Notes: a model not told the origin generated them from the letters alone. A DNA stretch of 64,000 bases from Paractinoplanes aksuensis (GCF_024137025.1 NZ_JAMYJR010000048.1:1-64000), one strand, 5' to 3'. Counted from the first letter of the stretch, positions 24,201 through 34,100 are shown. Numbers and translations are program-made.

Positions 24201-25190
24201 GCGGCGTAGGGCGGCATCGAGCAGCGGTGGGGGCTGGACGGCCTGGTCGAGGACGCCGATGTCGGTGCCGGGCGGGACGATCTCGTCGATCTGGTCGAGG
24301 ATGTCGTCGGTGAGGGTCACGTCCAGGCCGGCCAGCAGGGCGTCGAGGTGGGCCTCGGTGCGGACGCCGATCAGGGCACTGGTGACGCCGGGGTGGGCGA
24401 TGGTGAACGCCATGGCCAGGTGGGTCAGCGGCAGGCCGGCGTCGGCGGCCAGCGGGATGAGGCGTTCGACCACGTCCAGCCGGTGTTCGTCGTCGACGTG
24501 GCGGAGCAGGCCGGAGCGGCGCAGGTCGTTGTCGTGGTTCTTGCGGACTCGGCCGGTGAGCAGCCCCTGGCCGAGCGGGCCCCAGACCAGGGCGCCCATG
24601 CCGAAGCGCTGCAGGGTGGGCAGGATCTCGCGCTCGATGCCGCGGTTGAGCAGCGAGTAGACCGGCTGCTCGGTGTGGAAGCGGGCCAGGCCGCGGCGCT
24701 CGGCGATCCACTGGGCGTCGACGATGGTCGAGGCTGAGGTGCCGGACGCGCCGATGGCGCGCACCTTGCCGCTGCTGATCAGGTCGGTCAGCGCGGCCAA
24801 GGTTTCTTCCATGTCAGTCGCCGGGTCGGGGCGGTGCAGTTGGTAAAGGTCGATGTAGTCGGTGCGCAGGCGGCGCAGTGACGCCTCGACGGCGGAGACG
24901 ATCCAGCGGCGGGAGGCGCCCTGCTGGTTGGGGCCGGGGCCGGTCGGGCGGCCGAACTTAGTGGCCAGCACGACCTCGTCGCGGCGGCCGGCCAGGGCCC
25001 GGCCGACGATCTCTTCGGAGTCGGCGTAGGCATCGGCGGTGTCGATCAGGTTGATGCCGGCGTCGAGCGCCCGGTGCAGGATGCGGGCCGACTCGTCGGG
25101 GGTGTTGCCCATCGAGGAGGCGAACATCAGCGTGCCCAGGGCGTAGGGGCTGACCTGGATGCCGGTGCGGCCGAGGGTGCGGTGGAGCAT
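24153..25190 (-). CDS. aldo/keto reductase
   Basis: NADPH-dependent oxidoreductase of the AKR fold, 345 residues. The catalytic tetrad is visible: Asp and Tyr in LIDTADAYADSE, Lys in LATKFGR and His in YQLHRPD. Cofactor-site residues sit in IGVRTEAHLD near the C-terminus. Substrate unknown. AGGAG lies seven bases before the ATG at 25190. It is divergent from a TetR gene with a double operator between them. Its last dozen codons come from the 57-base repeat, so the C-terminus is unlike that of relatives. Confidence 0.9.
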   Translation of the reverse strand: MLHRTLGRTGIQVSPYALGTLMFASSMGNTPDESARILHRALDAGINLIDTADAYADSEEIVGRALAGRRDEVVLATKFGRPTGPGPNQQGASRRWIVSAVEASLRRLRTDYIDLYQLHRPDPATDMEETLAALTDLISSGKVRAIGASGTSASTIVDAQWIAERRGLARFHTEQPVYSLLNRGIEREILPTLQRFGMGALVWGPLGQGLLTGRVRKNHDNDLRRSGLLRHVDDEHRLDVVERLIPLAADAGLPLTHLAMAFTIAHPGVTSALIGVRTEAHLDALLAGLDVTLTDDILDQIDEIVPPGTDIGVLDQAVQPPPLLDAALRRRPWPTRSVTDQKQAA

Positions 25191-25217
25191 GGCGGACTCC
25201 TGACCTAGAGTGTGAAG

Positions 25218-25255
25218 CGGAAAGTCTTTCCGGAACTATACGGAAAGCCTTTCCG
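25218..25255. promoter_or_regulatory. double TetR operator between the AKR and TetR genes
   Basis: Two perfect 15-base palindromes, CGGAAAG-N-CTTTCCG, lie at 25218-25232 and 25241-25255, with centres 23 bases apart. On the minus strand TTGCGT (25264-25259), 18 bases, TATAGT (25240-25235) would drive the AKR gene. One operator then fills the spacer and the other covers the start point, a classic repression layout. Confidence 0.8.
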
Positions 25256-25279
25256 GTTACGCAAGAGAGGGGTTCGCCG

Positions 25280-25864
25280 TTGTCCGAGGATCAGGTGCCA
25301 CGCCGCCGGGCCGACGCCCGCCGCAACGTCGACGCGCTGCTCGACGCCGCCCGCGCGATCTTCGCCACCTCCGGGGTGGACGCGCCGGCCAAAGAGATCA
25401 CCGATCGGGCCGGGGTGGGGGTCGGCACGATGTACCGGCACTTTCCCCAGCGGGCCCACCTGGTCAAAGCCGTTGTCGAGAGCAACATCGACGCCGTCGC
25501 CGACGCGGCCGCGACCCTGAGCGCCGAGCACGAGCCGGCCGAGGCGCTGACCGCCTGGATCCTGCGCTTCGCCGACCTGCTGGCGACCAAGCGCGGCCTG
25601 GCCTCGGCGCTGCACTCGGGCGACCCGGCCTTCGAGGGTCTGCCCGCCTACTTCCTCGAGCGGCTGGGCCCCGCCCTGGCCGGCCTGCTCGACGCCGCGG
25701 TGGCCGCGGGCACGGTCCGCGCCGATCTCAACGCGGAGGACCTCCTGCACGCCATCACCCAGCTGTGCCGCCCGGTCCCCGGCCTGCCCCCCGAACACAA
25801 CCAGCGCATCCTGACCGTCTTCCTCGACGGCCTGCGCCAAGGCGCCACCCAGGGGAGGCGCTGA
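25280..25864 (+). CDS. TetR-family transcriptional regulator
   Basis: The 194-residue product has the N-terminal TetR helix-turn-helix (AKEITDRAGVGVGTMYRHFP, about residues 33-52) and a helical ligand domain. Start is TTG at 25280 with an AGAGGGG site upstream. It should bind the paired palindromes just upstream and control itself and the divergent aldo/keto reductase gene. Two such genes, reductase and TetR, commonly answer to an electrophile or drug, but the ligand is unknown. Confidence 0.88.
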   Translation: MSEDQVPRRRADARRNVDALLDAARAIFATSGVDAPAKEITDRAGVGVGTMYRHFPQRAHLVKAVVESNIDAVADAAATLSAEHEPAEALTAWILRFADLLATKRGLASALHSGDPAFEGLPAYFLERLGPALAGLLDAAVAAGTVRADLNAEDLLHAITQLCRPVPGLPPEHNQRILTVFLDGLRQGATQGRR

Positions 25865-26241
25865 CGAGACCGACAGAGGGCGACCGAGATCGACGGGGTG
25901 GAGAGGCCGACAAGCGCCGGACAAGCCCGACAGGGATAGGCCAGACCGAGTTCGGACAGGACCGACGGGCCGCAGGGCCAGACCGAGCGCGGCCAGACAA
26001 GACCGACGGGTCGCAGGGCCAGACCGAGCGCGGCCAGACCGAGCGCGGCCAGACCGCGCGCGGCCAGACCGAGCGCGGCCGGACAAGACCGACGGGCCGC
26101 AGGGCCAGACCGACCGGAGCCGGCGAGGCTGACAGGCGCAGGCCAAACCGACCACAGCCAGACAGGCCGACAGGCGCAGGCCGAACCGACCGGGGCTCGG
26201 CGAGACCGACGGGGGCCGGGCGGACCGGTCCCCGTTCGGGC
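25865..26241. repeat. nested tandem repeats after the TetR gene
   Basis: Four 15-base units GGCCAGACCG(A/C)GCGC run from 26017 to 26076. They sit inside a longer unit beginning GACCGACGGG and CGCAGGGCCAGACC that recurs around 25963, 26001 and 26088. The rest is decayed GACCGA-rich sequence. No gene was recognised in this 377-base gap. Confidence 0.75.
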
Positions 26242-26991
26242 TCAGGGTTTGAGAGTAAAGGTGAAGTTCTCAGACACCTTGCCGGTCAGCCGGACCGCCG
26301 AGACGGCCCTTCCTTCCGCGATCAACCGGTCGACCTCGGCCCGGGAAAGGCCGCACCCGTCGGCGATCAGGCGCGACGGGCGCACCGCGATCCGCGCCGC
26401 GAATCGGACCACGACGTCGATCACCTCAACGCCCGCGCCAACCAAAATGCCCGACGCGGACGGAACGCCTGGAGCACCCGCACCGCCAGGAGCAGCGGGA
26501 GCGCCAGGAGCAGCGGGAGCGCCCAAACTGCCAGGAACGCTCGAACTGCTTGGAGCTCCAGGAACGCCCGAACCGCCAGGAGCACCCGCACCGCCAGCAG
26601 CAGCAGCGTCTAAACCGCCAGGAACAGCGGGAACGCCAGGAACAGCGGAAGCGAACAGTGGGAACGAGCGCCCCGTGTCGAGGCGCCAGGCGGCGGACCA
26701 GTCGAGGGCCACGCGATTGCGGTGTTGGACGATCGGATCCCGTAACAGCTTCGCGGCCAGGGCCGGATCGTTGTGGTGCAGACGGTTGAGGATGTCGGGT
26801 CGTACTGAGCGCACCGTCACCCGCTCCAGCACGGACAGCTTAGTTGTCTGCCCGCAGCCCGTGCAGAGGGCGAGCAGCCAGGCATCAAGCAGCTGGTGAT
26901 TGGCGTTGACCCGGAATTCGCCCCCGGCCCGGAACCGCTCGGCCCCGCACGAATGACATCGGCGGACGATCAGCGGCAGGCGCGTGGGCAT
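26242..26991 (-). CDS. DUF1062-family protein with a Gly/Ala/Pro insertion
   Basis: The 249-residue product starts with a zinc-ribbon-like segment, RRCHSCGAERF and ALCTGCGQTTK (two CxxC pairs), then the DUF1062 body (NRLHHNDPALAAKLL, HRNRVALDWSAAW). From about residue 122 to 187 it runs through 65 residues of Gly, Ala, Pro, Val and Ser (GAPAAPGAPAAPGG-like), encoded by short tandem repeats at about 26450-26660. It ends with a basic, S4-like segment (RPSRLIADGCGLSRAEVDRL). ATG 26991 is used; the in-frame stretch upstream lacks similarity. Function of DUF1062 is unknown. Confidence 0.75.
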   Translation of the reverse strand: MPTRLPLIVRRCHSCGAERFRAGGEFRVNANHQLLDAWLLALCTGCGQTTKLSVLERVTVRSVRPDILNRLHHNDPALAAKLLRDPIVQHRNRVALDWSAAWRLDTGRSFPLFASAVPGVPAVPGGLDAAAAGGAGAPGGSGVPGAPSSSSVPGSLGAPAAPGAPAAPGGAGAPGVPSASGILVGAGVEVIDVVVRFAARIAVRPSRLIADGCGLSRAEVDRLIAEGRAVSAVRLTGKVSENFTFTLKP

Positions 26992-27203
26992 GACTGTCCA
27001 GTTTTCGAGCACAGAGAAACACCGGTTCCTGTGAGAGATCCGCAGCAAGAAGGAGCACGGCGCGATCACGCGCCGCGCGACAAATCAGCGCTCGGCAAAA
27101 CTCACAGGATGTACAACGGACCGTCCTCGGCTGGACCAGTTCCACACCGTATCCACGAACCACCACACCGATCCACCGGATAAACACCCGCCGATGACCG
27201 GTG

Positions 27204-27237
27204 CCCGGCCGCGGCGAGCGTTGTCGCCGCGACCGGG
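27204..27237. terminator. terminator after the leftward MFS gene
   Basis: CCCGGCCGCGGCGA (27204-27217) pairs with TCGCCGCGACCGGG (27224-27237) with one mismatch over 14 positions and a six-base loop. It lies ten bases past the stop of the MFS gene at 27248. Confidence 0.7.
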
Positions 27238-27247
27238 TGCGGTTCGA

Positions 27248-28735
27248 TCAGACGCCGACGGGAACTCCGGTGGTGGAGAGTTCGTCGCGCTTGGCCCGCA
27301 CCAGGACCACGGCGATCAGGGCGGCCAGGCCGATCAGGGCCGCGCTCACCCAGAAGGCGATCGTGTAGCCGTGGACCGTCGCCACGGATTGCAGGTCGGG
27401 GCGGGCGGAGGCCTGGTGGTCGGCGATGTAGCCGGCCACGGCCGAGGTGAAGATGGTGTTCAGCAGGGCTGTGCCCAGCGAGCCGCCGATCTGCTGGGTG
27501 GTGTTGATCAGGGCACTGGCCACGCCGGCGTCGTGGTCGGCCACGCCGACCAGGGCCGTGCTCGACATCGGGCCGAAGGTGATGCCCATGCCGAGGCTCA
27601 GCACCAGTTCGGCCGGCAGGACGTGGGTCCAGAAGCTGGTGTCGACGCCGATCTGGGTCAGCATGACCATGCCGACCGTGGCCAGCAGCAGGCCGCCGAA
27701 CATCAGGACGCGGGGGCCGAGGCGGGTCTGCAGCTGGGCCGACACGCCGGCGCCGGCGATGATGCCGAACGTGAAGGGCAGGAACGCCACCCCGCTCATC
27801 AGGGCCGAGTAGCCCAGGGTGAGCTGCATGTAGAACGTCAGGAACAGGAACATGCCGAACAGGCCGGAGCCGATGAGCAGCGAGGCCAGGAAGGCGCCGC
27901 CGCGGTTGCGGTCGAGCAGCACGCGCATCGGCAGCAGCGGGTGCGAGCTGCGCAGTTCGACGACGACGAAGGCGACCAGCAGCACCACGGCCGCGATCAG
28001 CCAGCCGATTGTCGTGGCGGAACTCCAGCCGTCCTCGCTGGCCTTCGTGAAGCCGTACACCAATGCGACGAGACCGATCGTGGAGGTGAGCGCGCCGGGC
28101 AGGTCGTAGCGGGTGTTGCCCTCGGCCCGGCTCTCGCCGACGAAGCGGACGGCGGCCAGGGCGGCCACGATGGCGATGGGGGCGCTGACGAGCAGGGTCC
28201 AGCGCCAGGACGCGTACTCGGTCAGGACGCCACCCAGCAGCAGGCCGACCGCACCGCCGCCGCCGGCGATGGCGCCGTACACGCCGAAGGCCCGGGCTCG
28301 CTCCTTGGCTTCGGTGAAGGTGACCGTGAGCAGCGACAACGCCGCCGGGGCCATCAGCGCGCCGAACGCGCCCTGCAACGCGCGGGCTGCGAACAGCGTC
28401 TCGGCGTTGGTGGCCAGGCCGCCCAGCGCGGATGCGGCGGCGAAGCCGAGCAGGCCGATGATGAAGGCCCGCTTGCGACCGGTGAAGTCGGCGATGCGAC
28501 CGCCGAGTAGCAGCAGGCCGCCGAAGGCCAGGGTGTACGCGGTGATCATCCACTGCCGGTCGGCGTCGCTGATGTTCAGCTCGGCCTGGGCGGTCGGCAG
28601 GGCGATGTTGACGATCGTGGCGTCGAGCACGATCAGCAGCTGGGAGACCGCGATGACGGCGAGCGCGAGCCACCGGTTTCGTGGTTTGGGCGATATATCC
28701 GGCGGAACGGAAGCGTCGGAAGTCGTGACGGACAT
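27248..28735 (-). CDS. MFS drug:proton antiporter, DHA2 type
   Basis: Predicted 14-helix efflux pump, 495 residues. Motifs: LIVLDATIVNIALPTA (D1), GGRIADFTGRKRAF (A) and GLLLGGVLTEYASWRW (C). Similar in type to EmrB/QacA-like pumps. A GGGGG site lies six bases before the ATG at 28735. It follows the TetR gene by 70 bases on the same strand, so the repressor-pump pair is probably one transcript. Confidence 0.88.
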   Translation of the reverse strand: MSVTTSDASVPPDISPKPRNRWLALAVIAVSQLLIVLDATIVNIALPTAQAELNISDADRQWMITAYTLAFGGLLLLGGRIADFTGRKRAFIIGLLGFAAASALGGLATNAETLFAARALQGAFGALMAPAALSLLTVTFTEAKERARAFGVYGAIAGGGGAVGLLLGGVLTEYASWRWTLLVSAPIAIVAALAAVRFVGESRAEGNTRYDLPGALTSTIGLVALVYGFTKASEDGWSSATTIGWLIAAVVLLVAFVVVELRSSHPLLPMRVLLDRNRGGAFLASLLIGSGLFGMFLFLTFYMQLTLGYSALMSGVAFLPFTFGIIAGAGVSAQLQTRLGPRVLMFGGLLLATVGMVMLTQIGVDTSFWTHVLPAELVLSLGMGITFGPMSSTALVGVADHDAGVASALINTTQQIGGSLGTALLNTIFTSAVAGYIADHQASARPDLQSVATVHGYTIAFWVSAALIGLAALIAVVLVRAKRDELSTTGVPVGV

Positions 28736-28805
28736 GGAGGTCCCCCTCAGAAGGGCATGCGGAGATCGCCTGGCGTCGGTGACGCAGGCTTGTCGAGAAA
28801 GAAAG

Positions 28806-29405
28806 TCAGCGAGTGAGCAGGGGCAGGACGATGTCGTCGACGAGGTGGTCGAGGAAAGGCGGGTCGAGCGGCTCGCCGAGGGCGAACCGGCGCATGAAGA
28901 CCATGGCCGGCACGATCTCGTCGATCAGCCCGGCGTTGTAGCCGGGCCGCAGCTCGCCGCGAGCCACCGCCCGCGCGCAGATGGTTTCCGCGAGCGGGAT
29001 CTTGGACTCGCGCATCTCGCGCAGCTGGGCCGCGAGATCCGGGTCGGTGTGCAGCGCCATGAACAGGCCGGCGAGGAGCGGACCCTCCTCGCTGCTGATC
29101 ATCGTGGCGATGTCACAGAACCACGCGCGCAGGTCGCCGCGGAGCGTCCCCGTGTCCGGCAGGGGCGCGTCGGCGGCCTTGCACGTCCGCACGGCGTCGG
29201 TCACCAGCTCGGCCTTGGTCGGCCAGTGCCGGTAGAGCGTCGCCTTGCTGGCCTGGGCCCGGGCGGCCACCGCGTCCACCCGCAGCCCCTGATAGCCCGT
29301 CTCGCCCAGCAGCTCGTAGGCCGCGCGCAGGATCGCCTGCTCACGGTCACTGTCGAGCCGACGGCCACGCGCGGCCGGCGCGGCGGATCGCGCCTGCTCA
29401 GCCAT
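28806..29405 (-). CDS. TetR-family regulator of the adjacent efflux pump
   Basis: The 199-residue product has the TetR helix-turn-helix (VDAVAARAQASKATLYRHWP, about residues 42-61) and a C-terminal helical domain of the TetR_C type (FDMALHTDPDLA-like region). A G-rich ribosome binding site precedes the ATG at 29405. It lies upstream of the DHA2 pump. A 15-base near-palindrome just upstream is the likely operator. Confidence 0.88.
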   Translation of the reverse strand: MAEQARSAAPAARGRRLDSDREQAILRAAYELLGETGYQGLRVDAVAARAQASKATLYRHWPTKAELVTDAVRTCKAADAPLPDTGTLRGDLRAWFCDIATMISSEEGPLLAGLFMALHTDPDLAAQLREMRESKIPLAETICARAVARGELRPGYNAGLIDEIVPAMVFMRRFALGEPLDPPFLDHLVDDIVLPLLTR

Positions 29406-29435
29406 GGTGGCCCCCCGTCGCCTTAGCTTTGCGGA

Positions 29436-29450
29436 ACGAAACTGTCTCGT
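29436..29450. promoter_or_regulatory. likely TetR operator
   Basis: ACGAAAC-T-GTCTCGT, a 7-1-7 palindrome with one mismatch, lies 31 bases upstream of the TetR start. TAGTGT directly beside it on the minus strand could be the -10 box. Confidence 0.55.
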
Positions 29451-29500
29451 ACACTACGCCTCCCGATCGCGATCTCCGCAACCGATTGTGACGCAGCGAA

Positions 29501-29529
29501 CGGCGCCGCCCCAGAACGGGACGGCGCCG
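29501..29529. terminator. terminator after the NAD(P)HX dehydratase gene
   Basis: CGGCGCCG at 29501-29508 and 29522-29529 pair, extended inward by CCC and GGG, with a small loop. It lies 11 bases past the stop at 29540. Confidence 0.6.
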
Positions 29530-29539
29530 CGACGAATGG

Positions 29540-30373
29540 TCAGACCGTGGCGATCGTGCGGGCCACCTCGTCGACCAGCTCGCGGGCCAGGAAACCGGTG
29601 CGGCCGTGCCGCGGGGTCAGACGCTGGCCGCTCACCGCGTGCACGTAGGCGCCCCAGCACGCAGCCTGGGCCGGGTCGGCCCCGCGGGCCAGCAGCCCGG
29701 CCACGATGCCGGCCCGGGCGTCGCCGCTGCCCGAGGTGCCCAGGCCGGCGTCGCCGCTCTCCTCGACCCAGGCCCGCCCGTCGGGGGTGGCGATGTGCCC
29801 GTAGAGCGACACCACCGCACGGTATTTGCCGGCCAGTTCGGCCGCGGCCGCGCCCAGGTCGTCGCCGGGCTCGCGACCCAGCAGATGACCGGCCTCGACC
29901 ACGTTCGGTGTGAGCACGGCCCGGCGCAGCTTCAGCAGGCCCGCGTCCTTGCTCAGGGCGCCCAGGGCGTACGCGTCGAGCACCACGCCCGTCTCGGGCC
30001 GGGCCGCGCCGAGCACGTCACGCATGAGGCGGGTGGTCTCGTCGATGTCATCGAGACCGGGGCCGAGCGCGATCACATCCGCCTGCTCGGCCAGCTCGAG
30101 CAGCTTGTCACCCTGGGCCAGCCCGACCACCTTGGCCTCGGGCACCGCGATGCTCAACTGCACCGCCGTCTCCTCGGCCACCGCCAGTTGCAGCCGCCCG
30201 GCCCCGGCGCGCAGCGCGGCCTCGCCGGCCAGCAGCACCGCGCCCGGCGTGAACTTGGACCCGCCCACCACGAGCACCGTGCCCCGGGCCTCCTTGCTGC
30301 CCTCGGGGTCGGGCAGCGGCCAGTCGCGCAGCACGCGCAGGGTGATGACCCGTTCCTCAGACCGGCTCGTCAT
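29540..30373 (-). CDS. nnrD: ADP-dependent NAD(P)H-hydrate dehydratase
   Basis: Metabolite-repair kinase-fold enzyme that dehydrates the damaged cofactor NADHX or NADPHX using ADP. The 277-residue stand-alone form has VLVVGGSKFTPGA, DVIALGPGLDD, VLTPNVVEAG and the anion-hole motif GTSGSGDARAG. The epimerase domain (NnrE) found fused in many bacteria is absent here. It overlaps the upstream phosphatase gene by 17 bases, so they form a coupled pair. Confidence 0.88.
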   Translation of the reverse strand: MTSRSEERVITLRVLRDWPLPDPEGSKEARGTVLVVGGSKFTPGAVLLAGEAALRAGAGRLQLAVAEETAVQLSIAVPEAKVVGLAQGDKLLELAEQADVIALGPGLDDIDETTRLMRDVLGAARPETGVVLDAYALGALSKDAGLLKLRRAVLTPNVVEAGHLLGREPGDDLGAAAAELAGKYRAVVSLYGHIATPDGRAWVEESGDAGLGTSGSGDARAGIVAGLLARGADPAQAACWGAYVHAVSGQRLTPRHGRTGFLARELVDEVARTIATV

Positions 30374-31073
30374 CGACGTCCTCCTGCTTGGTCGGCGGGG
30401 TGCCCTCGGCGTGCAGGTGCTCGACCGAGTTGAACAGCTCGGGCCGCAGCTCGCCGCCCTCGCCGCGCCAGCTGCTGATCGAGCAGTTGGCCACGGTCGT
30501 CCCGCGGGCGATCTTCATCAGCTCGGCCTCGCTCAGCCCTTCGGCCAGGTAGCGGATGAGCAGCACGATGGCCTCGTGCCCGACCAGCACGACCCGGCCG
30601 CCGGGGTGGTCCTCGCGCAACTCCCGCAACAGCGACCGCAGGCGCAGCAGCACGTCGGCCCACGATTCGCCGCCGGGCGGACGGTAGTAGAACTTGCCGT
30701 GCCGCTCGCGCCGGGCCGCCTCCCCCGGCAGCCGCTGCTGCACGCCGTACGCGGTCAGCAGGTCGAGGACGCCGAGCTCGCGGTCGCGCAGCCGCTCGTC
30801 GACGACCATCGGCACGTCCAGGCCGGCCAGCGCCAGTTCGGCGGTCTGCCGCGTACGCAGATAGGGCGACACGATCGCGACGTCGGGAGCGGCCCCGGCC
30901 AGCGCGGGGCCGACCGCCTGGGCCTGCTCGCGCCCGAGGTCGGAGAGCGGCACGTCGGCATCCCGCTCGGGGATGTCGATCTGCTCGATCCCGGCCGTCT
31001 CGGCATCCTGGGCGGTGACGTTCCCGGTGCTCTGGCCGTGCCTCACCACGGCCAGCCACTGCAGTTGCTCCAT
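30357..31073 (-). CDS. histidine phosphatase family protein
   Basis: Phosphoglycerate mutase-like phosphatase, 238 residues. Catalytic RHGQSTGN is at residues 11-18, with the second-half motif VVLVGHEAI and RPPGGESWADV between. Substrate unknown. AAGGCT is placed six bases before the ATG at 31073, a weak leaderless pattern. Sits upstream of and overlaps the NAD(P)HX dehydratase gene. Confidence 0.85.
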   Translation of the reverse strand: MEQLQWLAVVRHGQSTGNVTAQDAETAGIEQIDIPERDADVPLSDLGREQAQAVGPALAGAAPDVAIVSPYLRTRQTAELALAGLDVPMVVDERLRDRELGVLDLLTAYGVQQRLPGEAARRERHGKFYYRPPGGESWADVLLRLRSLLRELREDHPGGRVVLVGHEAIVLLIRYLAEGLSEAELMKIARGTTVANCSISSWRGEGGELRPELFNSVEHLHAEGTPPTKQEDVDDEPV

Positions 31074-31086
31074 GACGGGAGCCTTA

Positions 31087-31115
31087 CCCCGTGGCGCCGA
31101 GATGACGCCACGGGG
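31087..31115. terminator. terminator of the maltodextrin operon
   Basis: CCCCGTGGCG (31087-31096) and CGCCACGGGG (31106-31115) form a perfect 10-base-pair stem with a nine-base loop, directly after the amylopullulanase stop and before the phosphatase gene. Confidence 0.75.
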
Positions 31116-31122
31116 CTCGCTC

Positions 31123-34100
31123 CTAGTTCTCGACGAACACCGCGGTGGTGCGGGCGGGCACGGTGAAAGTGCCAGTTCCCTTCGCGTACGACGCGGTGCG
31201 CACCACCGGGTCGGCCGAGTTCCGCTGCACGGGGTGCAGGGTGACCGCTTTGCCGGCCAGGGCGGGGACGGTCTGGGTGGTGGCCGCCGAGGTGCCGTTG
31301 AAGACTACGGTCACCGATCTCCAGGTCCGGTCGATTCCCCGTCCGTCCAGAGTCATCGTGATGACCCCCGGGGTCTCGGCCGTTCCGGAGAGCGGGAACG
31401 TCATCCTCTTCTGCACCTCGGCGGCGGTCGGCAGGCCGAAGACCGGCGACGAGCCGCGGATCTTCAGCAGTTCCTGGTAGCGGGCGTCGGACAACTCCAC
31501 CGCCACGCAGGAGGGCACGAGGGCGGGGTCGGCCAGGAGCGGCTTCGCGTACGGCCACTTGTCGGCGTTGTCAGCCGCGGGCGGCAATCCACGACCGAAG
31601 CCGTTGCCCTTCGCGCAGTCCCACACGATCTCGTTGAACCAGTCCCCCGAGTTGTACGAATTGCGATCCAGCGACTTCGACCGCAGCCGCTCCGAGCCGG
31701 TGGCGACAAATCCGGCGCCTTGCCCGAGAGCAGTGGTGGCGAGCGCGACCGACTGGGCCCGCGCCCGTTCGACCGCGTTCAAGGACGCCGGCAACTTGAA
31801 CGCCATCGCGTCGTACAGAATCTCGTTGTCGTGCGCGTCGACGTAGGTGATCGCTTCCCCTGGCGCGGCGGTGTACCCGGCCGGGGCGCCGTTGTAGTCG
31901 ACCTCGGCTCCAGTGATCGTCGCGCCCGACGACCCGACGAACTTGTACGACGCCAGGTTGCCGCTCAGCCCGACCTTGATCAGGTCTTGGTAGTGCAGCA
32001 GCCGGGCCTTCTGCTCGGCCGCCGTGCCGTTGACCGGGTCGCCGTTGGGCGCGCTGAGCAACCCGGTGGCGAAGCCCTGCACACGCGGGTTCTCGTCGAA
32101 CGGCCCGCCGCCGCGCACACCGTCACGCAGCCGGTCGTTGAAGGTGGCGATACCCGTGCCGGCCATGTTGGCCTGCGTCGCCTGCTCGAAGCGGGCGTCC
32201 CCGGCCACCTCGCCGAAGTCCCAGCCCTCGCCGTACAGGTTGATGCTCTTGCCGTCCACGCCGTCCTTCTTCAGCGTCAGCCGGTCGAGCGCCGCCCGTA
32301 CGGCCAGGATGTTGGTCTTGGGGTGGTGACCCATCAGGTCGAAACGGAATCCGTCCACCTTGTACTGCCGGGCCCACGTGACGATCGAGTCGACGACGAG
32401 CTTGCCCATCATCGCGTTCTCGGTCGCCGTGTTGGCGCAGCAGGTCGAGTTGGCCACCGTGCCGTCGGCCAGCAGCCGCTGGTAGTAGCCGGGCACGATC
32501 TGGTCGAGCACCGAGTGGGGGTCGGTGCCCGCGGCCGAGGTGTGGTTGTAGACGACGTCCATCACCACGCGCAGCCCGGCCTGGTTGACCCCGGCCACCA
32601 TGCGGCGGAATTCCTTCGTACGGGAATCGGGGTCGACGGCGTAGCCGCCCTCGGGAACCGTGTAGTGAAGCGGGTCGTAGCCCCAGTTGTAGCCGTCGGT
32701 GGCGGCCACCAGAGCCACACACTTCTGCTGTTCCTCGCTGTCCGGCGGGAACGAAGCCAGGTCGCACGGCGGCTGCTTCTGGTCGGCCCGCTTCTCGGGG
32801 ATGGTCGCGAAGTCGAACACCGGCAGCAGGTGCAGATGCGTGGTTCCGGCGTCGGCCAGCGCCTTCAGATGCTTCATGCCGGCCGTCTTCGAGTCGGTGA
32901 AAGCGCCGTACGTGCCGCGCTGGGCGGCCGGAACCGTCGTGTCGGCCATGGAGAAGTCGCGCACCGACAGCTCGGAGATCTGGATCTTCGCCGAGGGGAC
33001 GGCAGGCGGCTTGCGCAGCGTGGTCCAGCCCGAGGGCGCGAGCGCCGGGTCGGCCAGATCGATGATGCGGCTGCGCTTCGAATCGGTCGAGAGCCCCAGC
33101 GCGTACGGGTCGGTGACCGCGGCCGTGACAACGCGGTTCACTGCCGGCTGCCAGGCCGTGATGCCGTACTGGTAATACTTGCCCTTCCACGACGCCGGGC
33201 CCCGGACCGACCAGATTCCCGTACGGTCGTCGCGCTTCATCGCCACGGCCGTCGGCGCCGAGCCGGCGGTGTCGGCGAGCCGCAGATCGACCTTCTGGGC
33301 CGTGGGCGCCCACACCGAGAGCGTGGTGCCGACCGGCCCGAGCTGGGCGCCGGCCGCCGCTGAGGCGTACAGGTCGTCGAGCACCCCGGCCGTCTGCACG
33401 CCGGTGGCGGCCAGCAGCTTGCCGTCGGCGTCGCGCTCGGTGACGACGACCTGGCCGCGCAGGATCGCCTTGGCGTCGACGCCCCGGGGCAGCTGGAAAG
33501 CGTTGTACTGCCACAGATGCGGGAATCGGGAGCGCTGCTGCTCGGTCAGGCCGTCACCGCGTACCGAAAGCCTGACGCTCTTGAAGTCGCCCGAGACCGC
33601 GTTGTCGATGCCACCCGGCGCGTACACCAGGTCGTAGATCTTGCCGTCGGTGGCCGCGCCGGGCAGCCAGGCGATCGTGCCGCGGTCGAGCCACACCGCG
33701 GACGACTTGGTCACGTCGATGACGCCGCCCGCGCCGGTCTTCCGGACGACCGGCGCGAGACGCGGCGAGGTCCCGGCCAGCAGCCAGATCTCGCGGCCGC
33801 CCTCGGCGAACGTGAGCCGCTGGTCGTCGGGCAGATCCTTCTCGTCGCCCTTGTGCAGAATGTAGTTCAGCGCGGTCGCGCCGGCCGCGAGCGGCACTTC
33901 GTAGACGGCGCCGAAGGAATCGGTGCGGGCGGGCGGCAGCGGCGAGGCCCAGTCGGTCGGGGTGGCCGCGCCGTCCCAGACGTGCAGACCCCAGCCGGTG
34001 TAGTCGCTGTCGGCCCGGCGATAGTGGATGACCACCTTGTTCGGGTCCGGCGTGACCGCGGGCGGCGTGGTCGTGACCGTGGCATCGCCCTGCTTGAGCC

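Noticed and set aside
23778..24209. Plus-strand gene with a 19-residue repeat (QAANLRSTADQIA-like)
   Set aside because: The apparent repeat peptide is the complement of the 57-base array; unit lengths of 55 and 58 break the frame, and no start signal is seen.
30973..33363. Long plus-strand frame opposite the amylopullulanase gene
   Set aside because: Shadow of a well supported glycosidase; no ribosome binding site and no recognisable motif.
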